DNA from: Streptomyces sp. SN-593
GTDB lineage: Bacteria > Actinomycetota > Actinomycetes > Streptomycetales > Streptomycetaceae
NCBI RefSeq assembly: GCF_016756395.1
Contig: NZ_AP018365.1
Coordinates: 3,695,001-3,759,000, forward strand
DNA: 64,000 nucleotides
Direction: 5' to 3'
Part shown: piece by piece, positions 43,317 through 52,581 of the stretch
How the letters are laid out: the number at the start of each line of letters is the position of its first letter
Position numbering within the stretch: the first letter of the stretch is position 1
The notes under the pieces: generated by a model
Databases searched by the model: none
What the model was told of the DNA's origin: nothing
The model's input: the letters and a program-made list of their open reading frames with translations, nothing else
Translations under genes and position numbers: made by a program

Positions 43317-43745
43317 GCTGTTCAGCGGGCGTGCGGACACCCCTCCCCCCGCTCCCGCCCCGCGTCGCGGGGCGGCGGGAAAGGACCCCGGAGCCCTCGG
43401 CACGGGACGGCGGGCGAGGGGCCCAGGGGGCCGCCTGCGGGCCGTTCCGGGGGATGCGGTGATCACCTTCGCCCGGGGCAAGTCCCGTCGGTCACAGGTG
43501 AGTTGAGGACGTCCCGGATCCCGCACGGGCGACGGCGGGGCCACGGGCGGGAGACGCACCCCCGTCAAGCCCCCGACAGGCGCGGGCTGTTCATTACCGC
43601 ATCGCCGGCACCATCCTCAAGTCCCCCGCATGTGACGGGAGTCACGCCAAGTTGTGCGTCACGTAAGGAACTGGAGCCCCCTCACAGAGTGCTCAATTTA
43701 ATATGTGCAATGGTACGTACCTCTCCTGGGTGTGACCGGGCGCAC
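43317..43745. other. Intergenic region, no gene seen
   Basis: About 430 bases between the tRNA-Asp terminator and the bldC terminator. Reading frames here have no plausible protein character. An AT-rich patch (CAATTTAATATGTGCAATGG, 43692-43711) stands out and could be a promoter, but no transcript is evident. Confidence 0.5.
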
Positions 43746-43793
43746 AAAAAAGAAGATCGCATCGGACCCGGCGGAGTCCGATGCGATCTTCTT
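43746..43793 (-). terminator. Rho-independent terminator of bldC
   Basis: A perfect 18-bp stem (43750-43767 with 43776-43793) with an 8-base loop. On the minus strand it is followed by TTTTTT (complement of 43746-43751), so it ends transcription coming from bldC, about 120 bases past the stop codon. Confidence 0.93.
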
Positions 43794-43913
43794 ACGGTCA
43801 TACGGTCGTGCGTCCTGCTGTTCGCCCCTTCCCGCCGGCCGCCTGATGGGGGCAGGTGGCCGTCGGACGGCGACGTATGGGGTAGGGGCCCCACAAGCCG
43901 CCCAAAAGGGCTG

Positions 43914-44120
43914 TCAGGCCTCGCTGCGCTGCTGCGGGATCCCCGCAAGCAGCGCGCGGACCTCCGCCTCGCGGTACCGGCGGTGCCCGCCGAGCGTGCG
44001 GATCGACGTGAGCTTGCCAGCCTTGGCCCAGCGCGTGACCGTCTTCGGGTCGACGCGGAACATGGTGGCGACCTCAGCAGGTGTTAGCAACGGCTCGGCA
44101 TCAGGGGTGCGAGCGGTCAT
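43914..44120 (-). CDS. bldC: BldC developmental regulator (MerR-like DNA-binding protein)
   Basis: 68 residues (MTARTPDAEPLLTPAEVATM...), which I recognise as matching the Streptomyces BldC sequence throughout, including the winged HTH FRVDPKTVTRWAKAGKLTSI and the wing RTLGGHRRYREAEV. BldC binds DNA cooperatively as asymmetric head-to-tail oligomers on direct repeats and delays entry into development. ATG at 44120 has GAGGAGG 7 bases upstream; an in-frame start at 44177 is not used in known orthologues. The leader contains two dyads (44138-44158 and 44183-44212). Confidence 0.98.
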   Translation of the reverse strand: MTARTPDAEPLLTPAEVATMFRVDPKTVTRWAKAGKLTSIRTLGGHRRYREAEVRALLAGIPQQRSEA

Positions 44121-44653
44121 GAGCGGCCTCCTCGAGAGAACCGAACCAACGCGGTTCTTTCCTCTTAAATTCTGCACCTTGACCCGCGTTGCCCGATATG
44201 GGCGAACGCGGGCCGAGTCGGTAATAGGACGAACGGCTTGTCCTCGGCACTACAACTACACCATCCGTCCAGCCGCGTCGGCCAAACCGATGGATTTGCC
44301 CTCTCAGGTGTTCAAGCTCGACGGAAGCCGATGGACCGTGCCATAGCGGACAGTCACCCCAGCGTGACGATCAGTCACAGTGCGATCATCCGCCACATCC
44401 CCACCTCCGATGCGAGCCCGAGACGGACCCGATGTCCCATTTTGGCATGACAGATGGTGATGCAGGCAAGAGTCCGCTTACGTGCTCTGCGTCACGCTTG
44501 GGCCAATAGCACCACCACCAGGGGCCGGAGCACCGCACGGGCCGGACCGGAGACAACACCCGACCCACCCGGAGACAACAACCCGTCAGATCCACGCCGC
44601 CGACCCCGCCCGCGCACCCGCCCCGGCCCGCCCCGCACCACCTGAAGCGCACC
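44121..44653. other. bldC leader and upstream region, no gene
   Basis: About 530 bases with no credible gene. On the bldC strand it has two inverted repeats: AGAACCG-N8-CGGTTCT (44137-44158), next to the ribosome-binding site, and CCCGCGTT(G)CCC-N5-GGG(CG)AACGCGGG (44183-44212). Both could form RNA hairpins or serve as operators. The region is AT-richer than average (44160-44175, 44340-44455). Confidence 0.55.
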
Positions 44654-45511
44654 TCAGTTGGCGAACTGCAACTCCCGCACCGCCCGCCACCGGTCGGTCA
44701 GCCGCTCGTACGCCGTGCCGGCCGCCGCGGAGTCGCCCTCGCGCAGCGCCGCCAGCCCCTCGGCCGCGTCCGCCGCCGAGTGGTCCGCCGCCAGCGCCTC
44801 CGGGCCGATCACGTGGACCAGGCCGCCGTAGTCCAGCTCGACCAGCGAGCGCGGGTGGAACTCCTCCAGCCAGCGCCCCACGTCGATCAGCCCGTCCACC
44901 AACGGGCTCTCGTCCAGCGCCTCCTTGAGCACCCGCAGGCCGCGCGCCACCCGGCGCCGGGCCTGCACCATCGGGGTCCGGTAGCGCATCACGGGCCGCT
45001 TGGACCCTCCCGCGGGGTCCGCCGCGCCGACCGGTTCGTACTCCCGCTCGTCGTCGCCGACGAGGATGAACCAGCGCACCGGCACGTGCCAGGTCGCCGA
45101 GCGGATCCACGGCCGCGCGTCGGGGTGGCGCTCGCGCCACGCCTCGTGGTCGGCCGCGGCCTGCCGCCTGACCACCGGCGGCACCATCGCGTCGAGCACC
45201 GGGCCCGGAAGCTGTCCCTCCAACTGCTCCAGCGCCATCCAGCCGCGCAGCCGGGTCCGCCACGGGCAGACGTGGGTGATCCCGCCCACCTCCGCGACGA
45301 ACGCCTCCCGGCTCTCGTGCACCGGCACCGCGATCGGCGGCACCGGCACCAGCCCCTCCAGGGACTGCCGCAGCTCGTCCTGGGCGCCGCGTGCCCGGCC
45401 CGCGGCCGCGTAGCGGTGCCAGTGGGTGCGTTCCGGCTCGGGAAAGGCCGCCAGCGGCTCGTACACCCGCAGGTACGACGCGTACGGGACCTGTACCGCC
45501 GAACCGCCCAC
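44654..45511 (-). CDS. Conserved hypothetical protein next to bldC
   Basis: 285 residues, MGGSAVQVPYASYLRVYEPL... It keeps its place beside bldC and vdh in streptomycetes, as far as I recall. It has no membrane segment or signal; Trp/Arg-rich segments include RTRLRGWMALEQLEGQLPGP (about 83-102) and a WHVPVRWFILVGDDEREYEP stretch near 140-160. A C-terminal helical part has VELDYGGLVHVIGPEALAAD. No catalytic motif is evident. It is divergent from vdh, 194 bases away. Confidence 0.85.
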   Translation of the reverse strand: MGGSAVQVPYASYLRVYEPLAAFPEPERTHWHRYAAAGRARGAQDELRQSLEGLVPVPPIAVPVHESREAFVAEVGGITHVCPWRTRLRGWMALEQLEGQLPGPVLDAMVPPVVRRQAAADHEAWRERHPDARPWIRSATWHVPVRWFILVGDDEREYEPVGAADPAGGSKRPVMRYRTPMVQARRRVARGLRVLKEALDESPLVDGLIDVGRWLEEFHPRSLVELDYGGLVHVIGPEALAADHSAADAAEGLAALREGDSAAAGTAYERLTDRWRAVRELQFAN

Positions 45512-45705
45512 GCCCGCTCCCTCACCGCCGTACCGCCTGCCGACGTCTCTGATCGTCCCACGGGACCGACCCCGCCGGAGGTGATCCCGGCCACTGCGCC
45601 CAGGGCCTACGCTGAGGCCATCGAACCCTCCGCCACCCTTACGGGGGGCGAGACCCCCGAACCCAATGGGACCGCGAGCACCACCGGACTATGGGAGTCA
45701 CCACC

Positions 45706-46833
45706 GTGACCGACGTACGTCAGACCGACGACGGCAACGGCGCCGCCGTCATCGCCAAACTGTTCCGATCGGACCAGGGCGGACACGAGCAGGTCGTCCT
45801 GTGCCAGGACCGGCCGACCGGCCTGCGGGCCGTGATCGCCGTCCACTCCACCGCCCTGGGCCCGGCCCTGGGCGGCACGCGCTTCCACGCCTACGCCTCC
45901 GACGAGGAGGCCGTGGACGACGCCCTCAACCTCTCCCGCGGCATGTCCTACAAGAACGCCCTGGCCGGCCTCGACCACGGCGGCGGCAAGGCCGTCCTGA
46001 TCGGCGACCCGGACGCCTTCAAGACCGAGGAACTGCTGCTGGCCTACGGCCGGTTCGTCGCCTCGCTCGGCGGCCGCTACGTGACCGCCTGCGACGTCGG
46101 CACCTACGTCGCGGACATGGACGTGGTGGCCCGCGAGAACCGCTGGACCACCGGCCGCTCCCCCGAGCACGGCGGCGCCGGCGACTCCTCGGTGCTCACC
46201 GCGTTCGGCGTGTTCCAGGGCATGCGCGCGGCCGCACAGGCGCGCTGGGGCGAGCCGACGCTGCGCGGCCGCCGGGTCGGCGTGGCCGGCGTCGGCAAGG
46301 TCGGCCACCACCTGGTGGGCCACCTCGTCGACGACGGCGCCGAGGTGGTGGTCACCGACGTGCGGACCGACGCGGTCGCGCGGATCACCGCCCGCCACCC
46401 GGGGGTCACCGCGGTCGAGAGCGCCGAGAAGCTGGTGCGCACCCCGCTGGACGTCTACGCCCCGTGCGCGCTGGGCGGCGCGCTCGACGACGCGACGGTG
46501 GCCGCGCTGACCGCCACCGTGGTCTGCGGCGCGGCCAACAACCAGCTCGCCCACCCCGGCGTCGAGAAGGACCTCGCCGACCGCGGCATCCTCTACGCCC
46601 CCGACTACGTGGTGAACGCCGGCGGCGTCATCCAGGTCGCCGACGAGCTGCACGGCTTCGACTTCGAACGGGCCAGGGCGAAGGCCGCGAAGATCCACGA
46701 CACCACGCTGGCCATATTCGAACGCGCCCGGACCGACGGCGTGCCGCCCGCGGTGGCCGCCGACCGGCTCGCGGAGCAGCGGATGGCCGACCGCACCCCG
46801 GCCGCCGAGTGGCTGCGGCCGAGCCTGGGCTGA
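45706..46833 (+). CDS. vdh: Valine (leucine) dehydrogenase
   Basis: 375 residues from the GTG at 45706 (GGGAG 8 bases upstream); an ATG at 45691 is less likely, since the known Streptomyces Vdh begins MTDV as here. It has the substrate lysine in [14 protein letters not shown] (about 82-95), [13 protein letters not shown], the Rossmann motif [14 protein letters not shown] and [16 protein letters not shown]. The enzyme oxidatively deaminates branched-chain amino acids to 2-oxo acids with NAD+, feeding acyl-CoA precursors. The same position next to bldC occurs in S. coelicolor. Confidence 0.95.
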   Translation: MTDVRQTDDGNGAAVIAKLFRSDQGGHEQVVLCQDRPTGLRAVIAVHSTALGPALGGTRFHAYASDEEAVDDALNLSRGMSYKNALAGLDHGGGKAVLIGDPDAFKTEELLLAYGRFVASLGGRYVTACDVGTYVADMDVVARENRWTTGRSPEHGGAGDSSVLTAFGVFQGMRAAAQARWGEPTLRGRRVGVAGVGKVGHHLVGHLVDDGAEVVVTDVRTDAVARITARHPGVTAVESAEKLVRTPLDVYAPCALGGALDDATVAALTATVVCGAANNQLAHPGVEKDLADRGILYAPDYVVNAGGVIQVADELHGFDFERARAKAAKIHDTTLAIFERARTDGVPPAVAADRLAEQRMADRTPAAEWLRPSLG

Positions 46834-47165
46834 GCCCGCGGTGCCTTCGCGGGGCCCCGTCGGCCCCGTGAAGCACCGCGCCGAGGTCCCCGGACGGGGT
46901 CGTCCGGGGACCTCGGCGTGACCGATAGCACGGCCCGATAGCAAGTTCGCGCTAGAAGAAGGTAAAATCGGGCCTGACCAGGAACGACAGGGCCGCAAAA
47001 GTCCCCTGTTCCGACGCGCGTCGTGCGAGCGACGTACCGTGCGGCGTCGGAAGCAGGTACCGTTGAGGCCCTACGGACAGGTCTCTCTCCGCGGAGGCCG
47101 TCCGGGATCATGAACGCGTGTCAAGACTCGGGGCCGTCGAGCCCCGCCGTTAAGGGGGTCGAGCC
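46834..47165. other. vdh-DUF3073 intergenic region
   Basis: No gene. A hairpin at 46879-46918 lies after vdh. The rest is a 245-base leader for the DUF3073 gene, with an AT-richer stretch near 46950-46975 (GAAGGTAAAATCGG) that could hold its promoter. Confidence 0.5.
46879..46918 (+). terminator. Terminator after vdh
   Basis: A 17-bp perfect stem (46879-46895 with 46902-46918) and 6-base loop, 45 bases after the vdh stop, without a U tract. Confidence 0.78.
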
Positions 47166-47435
47166 ATGGGGCGCGGCCGGGCCAAGGCCAAGCAGACGAA
47201 GGTCGCCCGCCAGCTGAAGTACAACAGCGGCGGTACTGATCTCTCACGTCTGGCCGACGAGCTGGGCGCATCGCCGTCGAGGCCGGTTAATCCGGAGCCA
47301 GTCGAGGACGATGACGACGAGTTGGACGACGACCCGTACGCTCAGTACGCGGATCTGTACAACGACGAGGACGAGGACGACGACCAGGACGAACAGTCCG
47401 AGCCGTCCCCGTCGTCTCAGCGCCGTCGCGCTTGA
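47166..47435 (+). CDS. DUF3073 domain protein
   Basis: 89 residues, MGRGRAKAKQTKVARQLKYN..., the hallmark of the small actinobacterial DUF3073 family. The N-terminal 25 residues are basic; the C-terminal half is highly acidic (DDDDELDDDPYAQYADLYND). It has AAGGGGG upstream of the ATG. The function is unknown; the basic/acidic split hints at nucleic-acid or ribosome interaction, which is only inference. It sits convergent with purM and has its own terminator. Confidence 0.93.
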   Translation: MGRGRAKAKQTKVARQLKYNSGGTDLSRLADELGASPSRPVNPEPVEDDDDELDDDPYAQYADLYNDEDEDDDQDEQSEPSPSSQRRRA

Positions 47436-47453
47436 CGCCGCCAACGCTTGAGG

Positions 47454-47484
47454 CCCGGCCCGGGGTCCACCCCGGGCCGGGTTT
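47454..47484 (+). terminator. Terminator of the DUF3073 gene
   Basis: A 13-bp GC stem (47454-47466 with 47469-47481), a two-base loop, and TTT. It lies 19 bases after the stop codon. Confidence 0.85.
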
Positions 47485-47544
47485 CGTCGTCGGCGCGTCC
47501 CCACGCGACGTGTAGCCGGAACTCACCGCGCGCATCCGCCCGGG

Positions 47545-48618
47545 TCAGGCGCCGACGCCATGGTCGCCGACCAGCTCCACGGCCGGTGCGCCGCTCTCGC
47601 GCGCCCGGATCTCCCCGGCCACCCAGGCGTCCACGTCACGGTCGGCGAGCACCGACAGCGCCACCTCCGCGGACTCCCGCGGCAGCACCGCCATCATGCC
47701 GACACCCATGTTGAGGGTCTTCTCCAGCTCCTCGCGGGGCACCGCGCCCAGCTCGCCGACCACGCCGAAGACCGGCCCCGGCGTCCAGGTCGCCCGCTCC
47801 ACGACCGCCTGGAGGTGGTCCGGGATCACCCGGGCGAGGTTGTTGGCCAGCCCGCCGCCGGTGATGTGCGAGAAGGCGTGCACCTCGGTGGCGCGGGCCA
47901 GGGCCAGGCAGTCCAGCGAGTAGATCCGCGTCGGCTCCAGCAGTTCCTCGCCCAGCGTCCGGCCGAACTCCGGCACCTCCCGGTCCAGCGCCCAGCCGGC
48001 CCGGTCGAAGAGCACGTGCCGCACCAGGCTGTACCCGTTCGAGTGAAGTCCGGAGGACTCGATCGCGACCACCACGTCGCCCGGCCGGACCCGGTCCGCG
48101 CCGAGCAGCCCGTCGGCCTCGACCACCCCGGTGCCCGCGCCCGCCACGTCGAAGTCGTCCGCGCCCAGCAGCCCGGGGTGCTCGGCGGTCTCGCCGCCGA
48201 CCAGCGCGCAGCCGGCCAGTACGCAGCCCTCCGCGATGCCCTTGACGATGGCGGCGACCCGCTCCGGGTACACCTTGCCGACACAGATGTAGTCGGTCAT
48301 GAACAGCGGCTCGGCGCCGCACACCACCAGGTCGTCCACGACCATGCCGACCAGGTCGTGGCCGATCGTGTCGTAGACGCCCATCCGGCGGGCGATGTCC
48401 ACCTTGGTGCCCACCCCGTCGGTGGCCGAGGCGAGCAGCGGGCGGGCGTAGCGCTTCAGGGCCGAGGCGTCGAAGAGCCCGGCGAAGCCGCCGAGTCCGC
48501 CGACCACCTCGGGGCGGGACGCCTTGCGCACCCACTCCTTCATCAGGGTGACGGCGCGGTCGCCCGCCTCGATGTCGACGCCCGCGGCTGCGTAGCTGGC
48601 ACCGGTTGTCTCAGACAT
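47545..48618 (-). CDS. purM: Phosphoribosylformylglycinamidine cyclo-ligase (AIR synthetase)
   Basis: 357 residues. It shows the PurM motifs: SYAAAGVDIEAGDRAVTLMK at the N-terminus, ASATDGVGTKVDIA (about 62-75), GHDLVGMVVDDLVVCGAEPL and CALVGGETAEHPG. It converts FGAM to AIR with ATP, step 5 of purine synthesis. It lies 125 bases downstream of purF on the same strand and is probably co-transcribed with it. It is convergent with the DUF3073 gene. Confidence 0.97.
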   Translation of the reverse strand: MSETTGASYAAAGVDIEAGDRAVTLMKEWVRKASRPEVVGGLGGFAGLFDASALKRYARPLLASATDGVGTKVDIARRMGVYDTIGHDLVGMVVDDLVVCGAEPLFMTDYICVGKVYPERVAAIVKGIAEGCVLAGCALVGGETAEHPGLLGADDFDVAGAGTGVVEADGLLGADRVRPGDVVVAIESSGLHSNGYSLVRHVLFDRAGWALDREVPEFGRTLGEELLEPTRIYSLDCLALARATEVHAFSHITGGGLANNLARVIPDHLQAVVERATWTPGPVFGVVGELGAVPREELEKTLNMGVGMMAVLPRESAEVALSVLADRDVDAWVAGEIRARESGAPAVELVGDHGVGA

Positions 48619-48743
48619 GGCTGGGGAACCTTCGTGTCGGTCGTACGGTCACCGCACCCGGCCCCGGCCCAGGTGGCCGGGTCGGGTACGCGGGTGGGGG
48701 CTGCGGCGCGGGCCGGCGGCCCGCACCGCGGATCGGTGCGAGG

Positions 48744-50261
48744 TCACGGCCTGCGCAGCGCGTCGGCGGCGTCGGCGCCGCCCGCCAGCTCGACCTCGAG
48801 CAACTGCTTGCCGAGCAGCTCGGGGTCGGGCAGGTCCATCGGGTACTCGCCGTCGAAGCAGGCCCGGCACAGGTCGGGCTTGTCGATCGTGGTCGCCTCG
48901 ACCATCGCGTCGATCGAGATGTACGCCAGCGAGTCCGCGCCGAGCGACTGGCCGATCTCGGCCACGCTCATCCCGTTGGCGATCAGCTCGGCACGCGTGG
49001 CGAAGTCGATGCCGAAGAAGCAGGGCCACTTCACCGGCGGGGAGGAGATCCGCACGTGCACCTCGGCGGCACCGGCCTCGCGGAGCATCCGGACCAGCGC
49101 GCGCTGCGTGTTGCCGCGGACGATCGAGTCGTCCACCACCACCAGCCGCTTGCCGCGGATGACCTCCTTGAGCGGGTTGAGCTTGAGCCGGATGCCGAGC
49201 TGCCGGATCGTCTGCGACGGCTGGATGAAGGTCCGGCCGACGTAGGAGTTCTTCACCAGGCCCGAGCCGTACGGGATGCCGCTGGCCTCGGCGTAGCCGA
49301 CCGCGGCCGGGGTGCCGGACTCCGGGGTCGGTATCACCAGGTCGGCGTCGACCGGGGCCTCCGCGGCGAGCCGGCGGCCCATCTCGACCCGGGAGAGGTA
49401 GACGTTGCGGCCCGCGATGTCGGTGTCGGGGCGGGCGAGGTAGACGTACTCGAAGACGCAGCCCTTGGGGCGCGCCTCGGCGAAGCGGGAGGAGCGCAGC
49501 CCCTGCTCGTCCACCGCGATCAGCTCGCCGGGCTCGATCTCGCGGACGAAGCTGGCGCCGCAGATGTCCAGGGCCGCGGACTCCGAGGCCACCACCCAGC
49601 CGCGCTCCAGCCGGCCCAGCACCAGCGGGCGGATGCCCTGCGGGTCGCGGGCCGCGTACAGGGTGTGCTCGTCCATGTAGACGAGGCTGAAAGCGCCCTT
49701 GATCTTCGGCAGCACCTGTGGTGCCGCCTCCTCGACCGACAGCGGGGTGCCGTCCGGGCCGACCTGGCCGGCGAGCAGCGCCGTGATCAGGTCCGTGTCG
49801 TTGGTCGCCGCGACCTTCGTGGCCCGCCCGGGGCCCTGCGGCAGCGCGGCGACCAGCTCGGCGAGCTCGGCGGTGTTCACCAGGTTGCCGTTGTGGCCCA
49901 GGGCCACGGAGCCGTGGGCGGTCGCCCTGAAGGTGGGCTGGGCGTTCTCCCACACGGAGGCACCGGTGGTCGAGTAGCGGGCGTGGCCGACGGCGATGTG
50001 GCCGGTCAGCGAGCCGAGGGAGGTCTCGTCGAAGACCTGGGAGACCAGGCCCATGTCCTTGAAGACCAGGATCTGGGAGCCGTTGCTCACTGCGATGCCC
50101 GCGGACTCCTGTCCGCGGTGCTGCAGGGCGTACAGCCCGAAGTAGGTGAGTTTGGCGACCTCTTCCCCGGGCGCCCAGACACCGAAGACACCGCAGGCGT
50201 CTTGGGGGCCCTTCTCGCCGGGAAGCAGGTCGTGGCTGAGTCGTCCGTCACCACGAGGCAC
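48744..50261 (-). CDS. purF: Amidophosphoribosyltransferase
   Basis: 505 residues from the GTG at 50261. A short propeptide ends before Cys23 (QDACGVFGVWAPGEE), the N-terminal nucleophile of the glutaminase domain. The phosphoribosyltransferase domain has VVVDDSIVRGNT (about 363-374), and PTPESGTPAAVGYAEASGIP. It makes phosphoribosylamine, the committed purine step. A -10-like TAGACT (50269-50274) is 7 bases from the start codon with no ribosome-binding site, suggesting a leaderless mRNA. purM follows. Confidence 0.97.
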   Translation of the reverse strand: MPRGDGRLSHDLLPGEKGPQDACGVFGVWAPGEEVAKLTYFGLYALQHRGQESAGIAVSNGSQILVFKDMGLVSQVFDETSLGSLTGHIAVGHARYSTTGASVWENAQPTFRATAHGSVALGHNGNLVNTAELAELVAALPQGPGRATKVAATNDTDLITALLAGQVGPDGTPLSVEEAAPQVLPKIKGAFSLVYMDEHTLYAARDPQGIRPLVLGRLERGWVVASESAALDICGASFVREIEPGELIAVDEQGLRSSRFAEARPKGCVFEYVYLARPDTDIAGRNVYLSRVEMGRRLAAEAPVDADLVIPTPESGTPAAVGYAEASGIPYGSGLVKNSYVGRTFIQPSQTIRQLGIRLKLNPLKEVIRGKRLVVVDDSIVRGNTQRALVRMLREAGAAEVHVRISSPPVKWPCFFGIDFATRAELIANGMSVAEIGQSLGADSLAYISIDAMVEATTIDKPDLCRACFDGEYPMDLPDPELLGKQLLEVELAGGADAADALRRP

Positions 50262-50268
50262 GTTGTCG

Positions 50269-50274
50269 AGTCTA
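50269..50274 (-). promoter_or_regulatory. -10 element of purF (leaderless promoter)
   Basis: On the minus strand, TAGACT is followed by 7 bases and then the GTG start codon. This spacing puts the transcription start at or next to the start codon. No good -35 is visible. Confidence 0.55.
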
Positions 50275-50474
50275 GGGCAGGAATGCCTCTCATCCGAACG
50301 GACGAACCTTCGTTTCTGCGGGTCTACGCGCGTAATCCCTTGCGGGGCAAGCCATGTGATGTTCGCCGTACGCGGCGGCCGGTCCTGGCCCGCGGGGGCG
50401 TTTTCCGGCCATCCGCCCTTCCCGCGGGCGTCTTCGTGGGCGCCGGGCGGCCCGGCGGCCCCTCCGGTCCGGAG

Positions 50475-51287
50475 CTACCCCAGGACCGGGAGGTGGGGGG
50501 CGAGGTCGGCCCGCTCGCCGGAGGCGGACACCCGGGCGGCGTCCACCTCGTCGGCGAAGGTGGCGCGCCCCGCGGCCAGCCGCAGCCAGGTGACGGGGTC
50601 GGTCTCGACGACGTTCGGCGGGGTCCCCCGGGTGTGCCGCGGCCCCTCCACGCACTGCACGGCGGCATACGGCGGGACCCGCACCTCCACCGAGTTCCCG
50701 GGCGCCTTCGCGGCGAGCGCGTCCGCCAGCACCCGGACCGCCGCGGCGACCGCCTGCCGGTCGAGGCCCACCTCGACCCCGGTGGCCCGGGCGAGGTCGT
50801 CGCCGTGCACCACCAGTTCCACCAGCCGCGTCACCAGGAAGTCGCTCGCCCGCATCGCGCCGAACGGCGCCGGCACCAGCCGGTCGCCCCTGGTCGCCTC
50901 GCCCTCCAGCGCCGCGAGACCCTCGGCGGCGGCGTCGAGCGCCACGAGGGGGTCGGCGGTCCGCGCCTCCTGCGCCCGGGTCGACGCGTCGAGTTCCGCG
51001 GCGATCCCCGCGGTGCCCAGCGCCCAGGCGTCCAGGCCGGCCGTCCTCGCCCCGGTCGGCGGCGGCTCCGCCTCCAGCAGCGCCCCCACCGCCTCGACCT
51101 GCCGCACCATGTGGACCACCAGCAGGCGTACGTCCCAGCCCGGCAGTCCCGAGGGCCACTTCCACTGCTCCCCGGTCAGCCCGCGCACGGCGACCCGCAC
51201 GTGCCCCACCTGGGCCCGCAGCGCCCGCCAGGTCCGCGCGGGGTCGTACGTACGGACGCGGCGACGGCTCTCCTGCGGGGTCGGCAT
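50475..51287 (-). CDS. Mycothiol-dependent maleylpyruvate isomerase-type protein with sterol-carrier-like C-terminus
   Basis: 270 residues. The DinB/MDMPI-like helical domain has a metal-type His in [13 protein letters not shown] (about 58-70) and the [14 protein letters not shown] motif (about 157-170), typical of mycothiol-dependent enzymes. The C-terminal 90 residues ([40 protein letters not shown]) resemble the SCP2-like domain often fused to them. Substrate unknown. It is upstream of purF on the same strand, with about 210 bases between. Confidence 0.88.
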   Translation of the reverse strand: MPTPQESRRRVRTYDPARTWRALRAQVGHVRVAVRGLTGEQWKWPSGLPGWDVRLLVVHMVRQVEAVGALLEAEPPPTGARTAGLDAWALGTAGIAAELDASTRAQEARTADPLVALDAAAEGLAALEGEATRGDRLVPAPFGAMRASDFLVTRLVELVVHGDDLARATGVEVGLDRQAVAAAVRVLADALAAKAPGNSVEVRVPPYAAVQCVEGPRHTRGTPPNVVETDPVTWLRLAAGRATFADEVDAARVSASGERADLAPHLPVLG

Positions 51288-51296
51288 ACCCCGAGC

Positions 51297-51911
51297 TTAG
51301 CTTTCGGCCCCTTCGGCCCACTCCAGCAACTGCCGCGTATCCAGGTCGATCCCGACCGGCTCGGGCAGGACCACGACCTTGCCGAACGGGACGAGGTGCT
51401 GCTCGTGGTACTCACCCGCCGCCGGTTCGCTGTGGACCTTCATGGCACGGGCGTCGCGGTCGATCAGCAGGTAGACGGGGATGCCGGACTCGGCGTAGGC
51501 GCGCGGCTTGTCGACGCGATCGCGCTGATTGGTGTCGCGGTTGTGGGACGTCACCTCGACGGTCATGAGCACACCGTCGGGGTCGGCCCACTCGCCGGCC
51601 GTGAGGAAATGGCCGATCGGGGCGAGGGTGCCGTCGGGGATCGCCCGCCCCTTGCGGCAGGTCTCGACCGCGAGCCCGCGGTCCACGTAGAGACCCGTAC
51701 GCGGATGGTGCTGCATACAACGCTGCTGAAGCCACAGCATGATCTCGCCGTGTAGCCCGTCGGGCACCGTTTTGCCCCCCAACCTTCCGCCGATGAATTC
51801 AAGGCGGAGACCCTCGACATCGCGGGCCGCGTCGGCAGCGAGGATCTCGAACTCCTCGGGGCGGAGCTCCCCTCGCACCCACGCCTGCGGCCGGTCGTCC
51901 ACGGCGGTCAC
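51297..51911 (-). CDS. Uma2-family (DUF820) putative endonuclease
   Basis: 204 residues. It has the restriction-endonuclease-like fold motifs of Uma2 proteins: LRLEFIGGRLGGK (first acidic residue), DPDGVLMTVEVTSHNRDTNQ (D..E.T.H core) and RDRVDKPRAYAESGIPVYLL with YLLIDRDA. These proteins are very common in actinobacteria and cyanobacteria; nuclease activity is predicted from fold and the biological role is unknown. It begins the accessory block between purF and purL, 9 bases upstream of the MDMPI-type gene. Confidence 0.93.
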   Translation of the reverse strand: MTAVDDRPQAWVRGELRPEEFEILAADAARDVEGLRLEFIGGRLGGKTVPDGLHGEIMLWLQQRCMQHHPRTGLYVDRGLAVETCRKGRAIPDGTLAPIGHFLTAGEWADPDGVLMTVEVTSHNRDTNQRDRVDKPRAYAESGIPVYLLIDRDARAMKVHSEPAAGEYHEQHLVPFGKVVVLPEPVGIDLDTRQLLEWAEGAES

Positions 51912-52058
51912 CCTGTACCTCCCTGTGCCCGGATCTTCACGCTCGGCTGCTGATCGTATAGACGTCCATCAGCCGAACGTGACCACGCGGCCACGCTCAC
52001 GTATGCCCTTTCGGTTGGACAACGAGCGTGGCCGCGTGGGTCGCGGGGTGCGGGGCGG

Positions 52059-52262
52059 TCAGCCCTGGCGGGTCCGTTCGAAGGTGAGCAGGAGGCCGTC
52101 CACGGCACCGGGGCCGATCCGGCCCTTCACGTCGCCCGAGGTGATGTCCTTCAGCGCCCAGCCGTCCTCGGCGTGCTTGTTGAGCACCTTCTCCAGCTTG
52201 TCGCTGTCGAGCGCGTCCCCGATCAGCGCCTCGCGGAAGGTGACGACCTTGTACTCGTACAT
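52059..52262 (-). CDS. DUF4177 small protein
   Basis: 67 residues from the ATG at 52262 (GAGAGAGG upstream). MYEYKVVTFREALIGDALDS, then DKLEKVLNKHAEDGWALKDI is the DUF4177 pattern (an EYK start, a helix and an E.GW.L turn). It has no known function. The gene stands alone; the frame upstream of the start stays open through the PIN-domain remnant at 52360-52506 without an intervening stop. Confidence 0.85.
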   Translation of the reverse strand: MYEYKVVTFREALIGDALDSDKLEKVLNKHAEDGWALKDITSGDVKGRIGPGAVDGLLLTFERTRQG

Positions 52263-52359
52263 GTACGGCCTCTCTCGGTGGTGCGGAACGCCATGCCCCG
52301 TCACCCCCTGCTGACGCCCGACGCCCACCCAAAGGTTCCACCCCGGCCACCGGGGTCGG

Positions 52360-52506
52360 GCGAACCCGGGAGCGGCGGTGCGAAGCCCGGCCGCCTCCGC
52401 CGCCTCCGGCATCCGCTTGTCGTGGCCGACGAGGACGTCCGGCGCATCACCCAGCACCTGCGCGCCGGCCACGTGGACGGCGTCGAGCGTGCGCGCCCGG
52501 CCACGG
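52360..52506 (-). pseudogene. Remnant of a PIN-domain (VapC-type) toxin gene
   Basis: The minus strand encodes RARTLDAVHVAGAQVLGD, then PDVLVGHDKRMPEAAEAAGL and RTAAPG. This is the C-terminal third of a VapC-type PIN domain (compare the usual ALDALHLATAL...VTYDRRLAEAA..GL.V..PG). No N-terminal half with the first acidic residues is present: the frame breaks off at the Phd/VapC promoter. No start, stop or ribosome-binding site fits a real gene. It belongs to a different VapC subfamily from the intact toxin beside it. Confidence 0.65.
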
Positions 52507-52581
52507 ACGCCGACGGCCGGCCCGCGGGTCAGGTCGTGGTCACCCGGAGGTTCCACCGTACGACGCCAAGCGTCCGGGCAG

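Noticed and set aside
44386..44652. 88-residue frame near the 3' end of the gene beside bldC
   Set aside because: Trp/Gly/Cys-rich, no ribosome-binding site and no resemblance to any known protein type.
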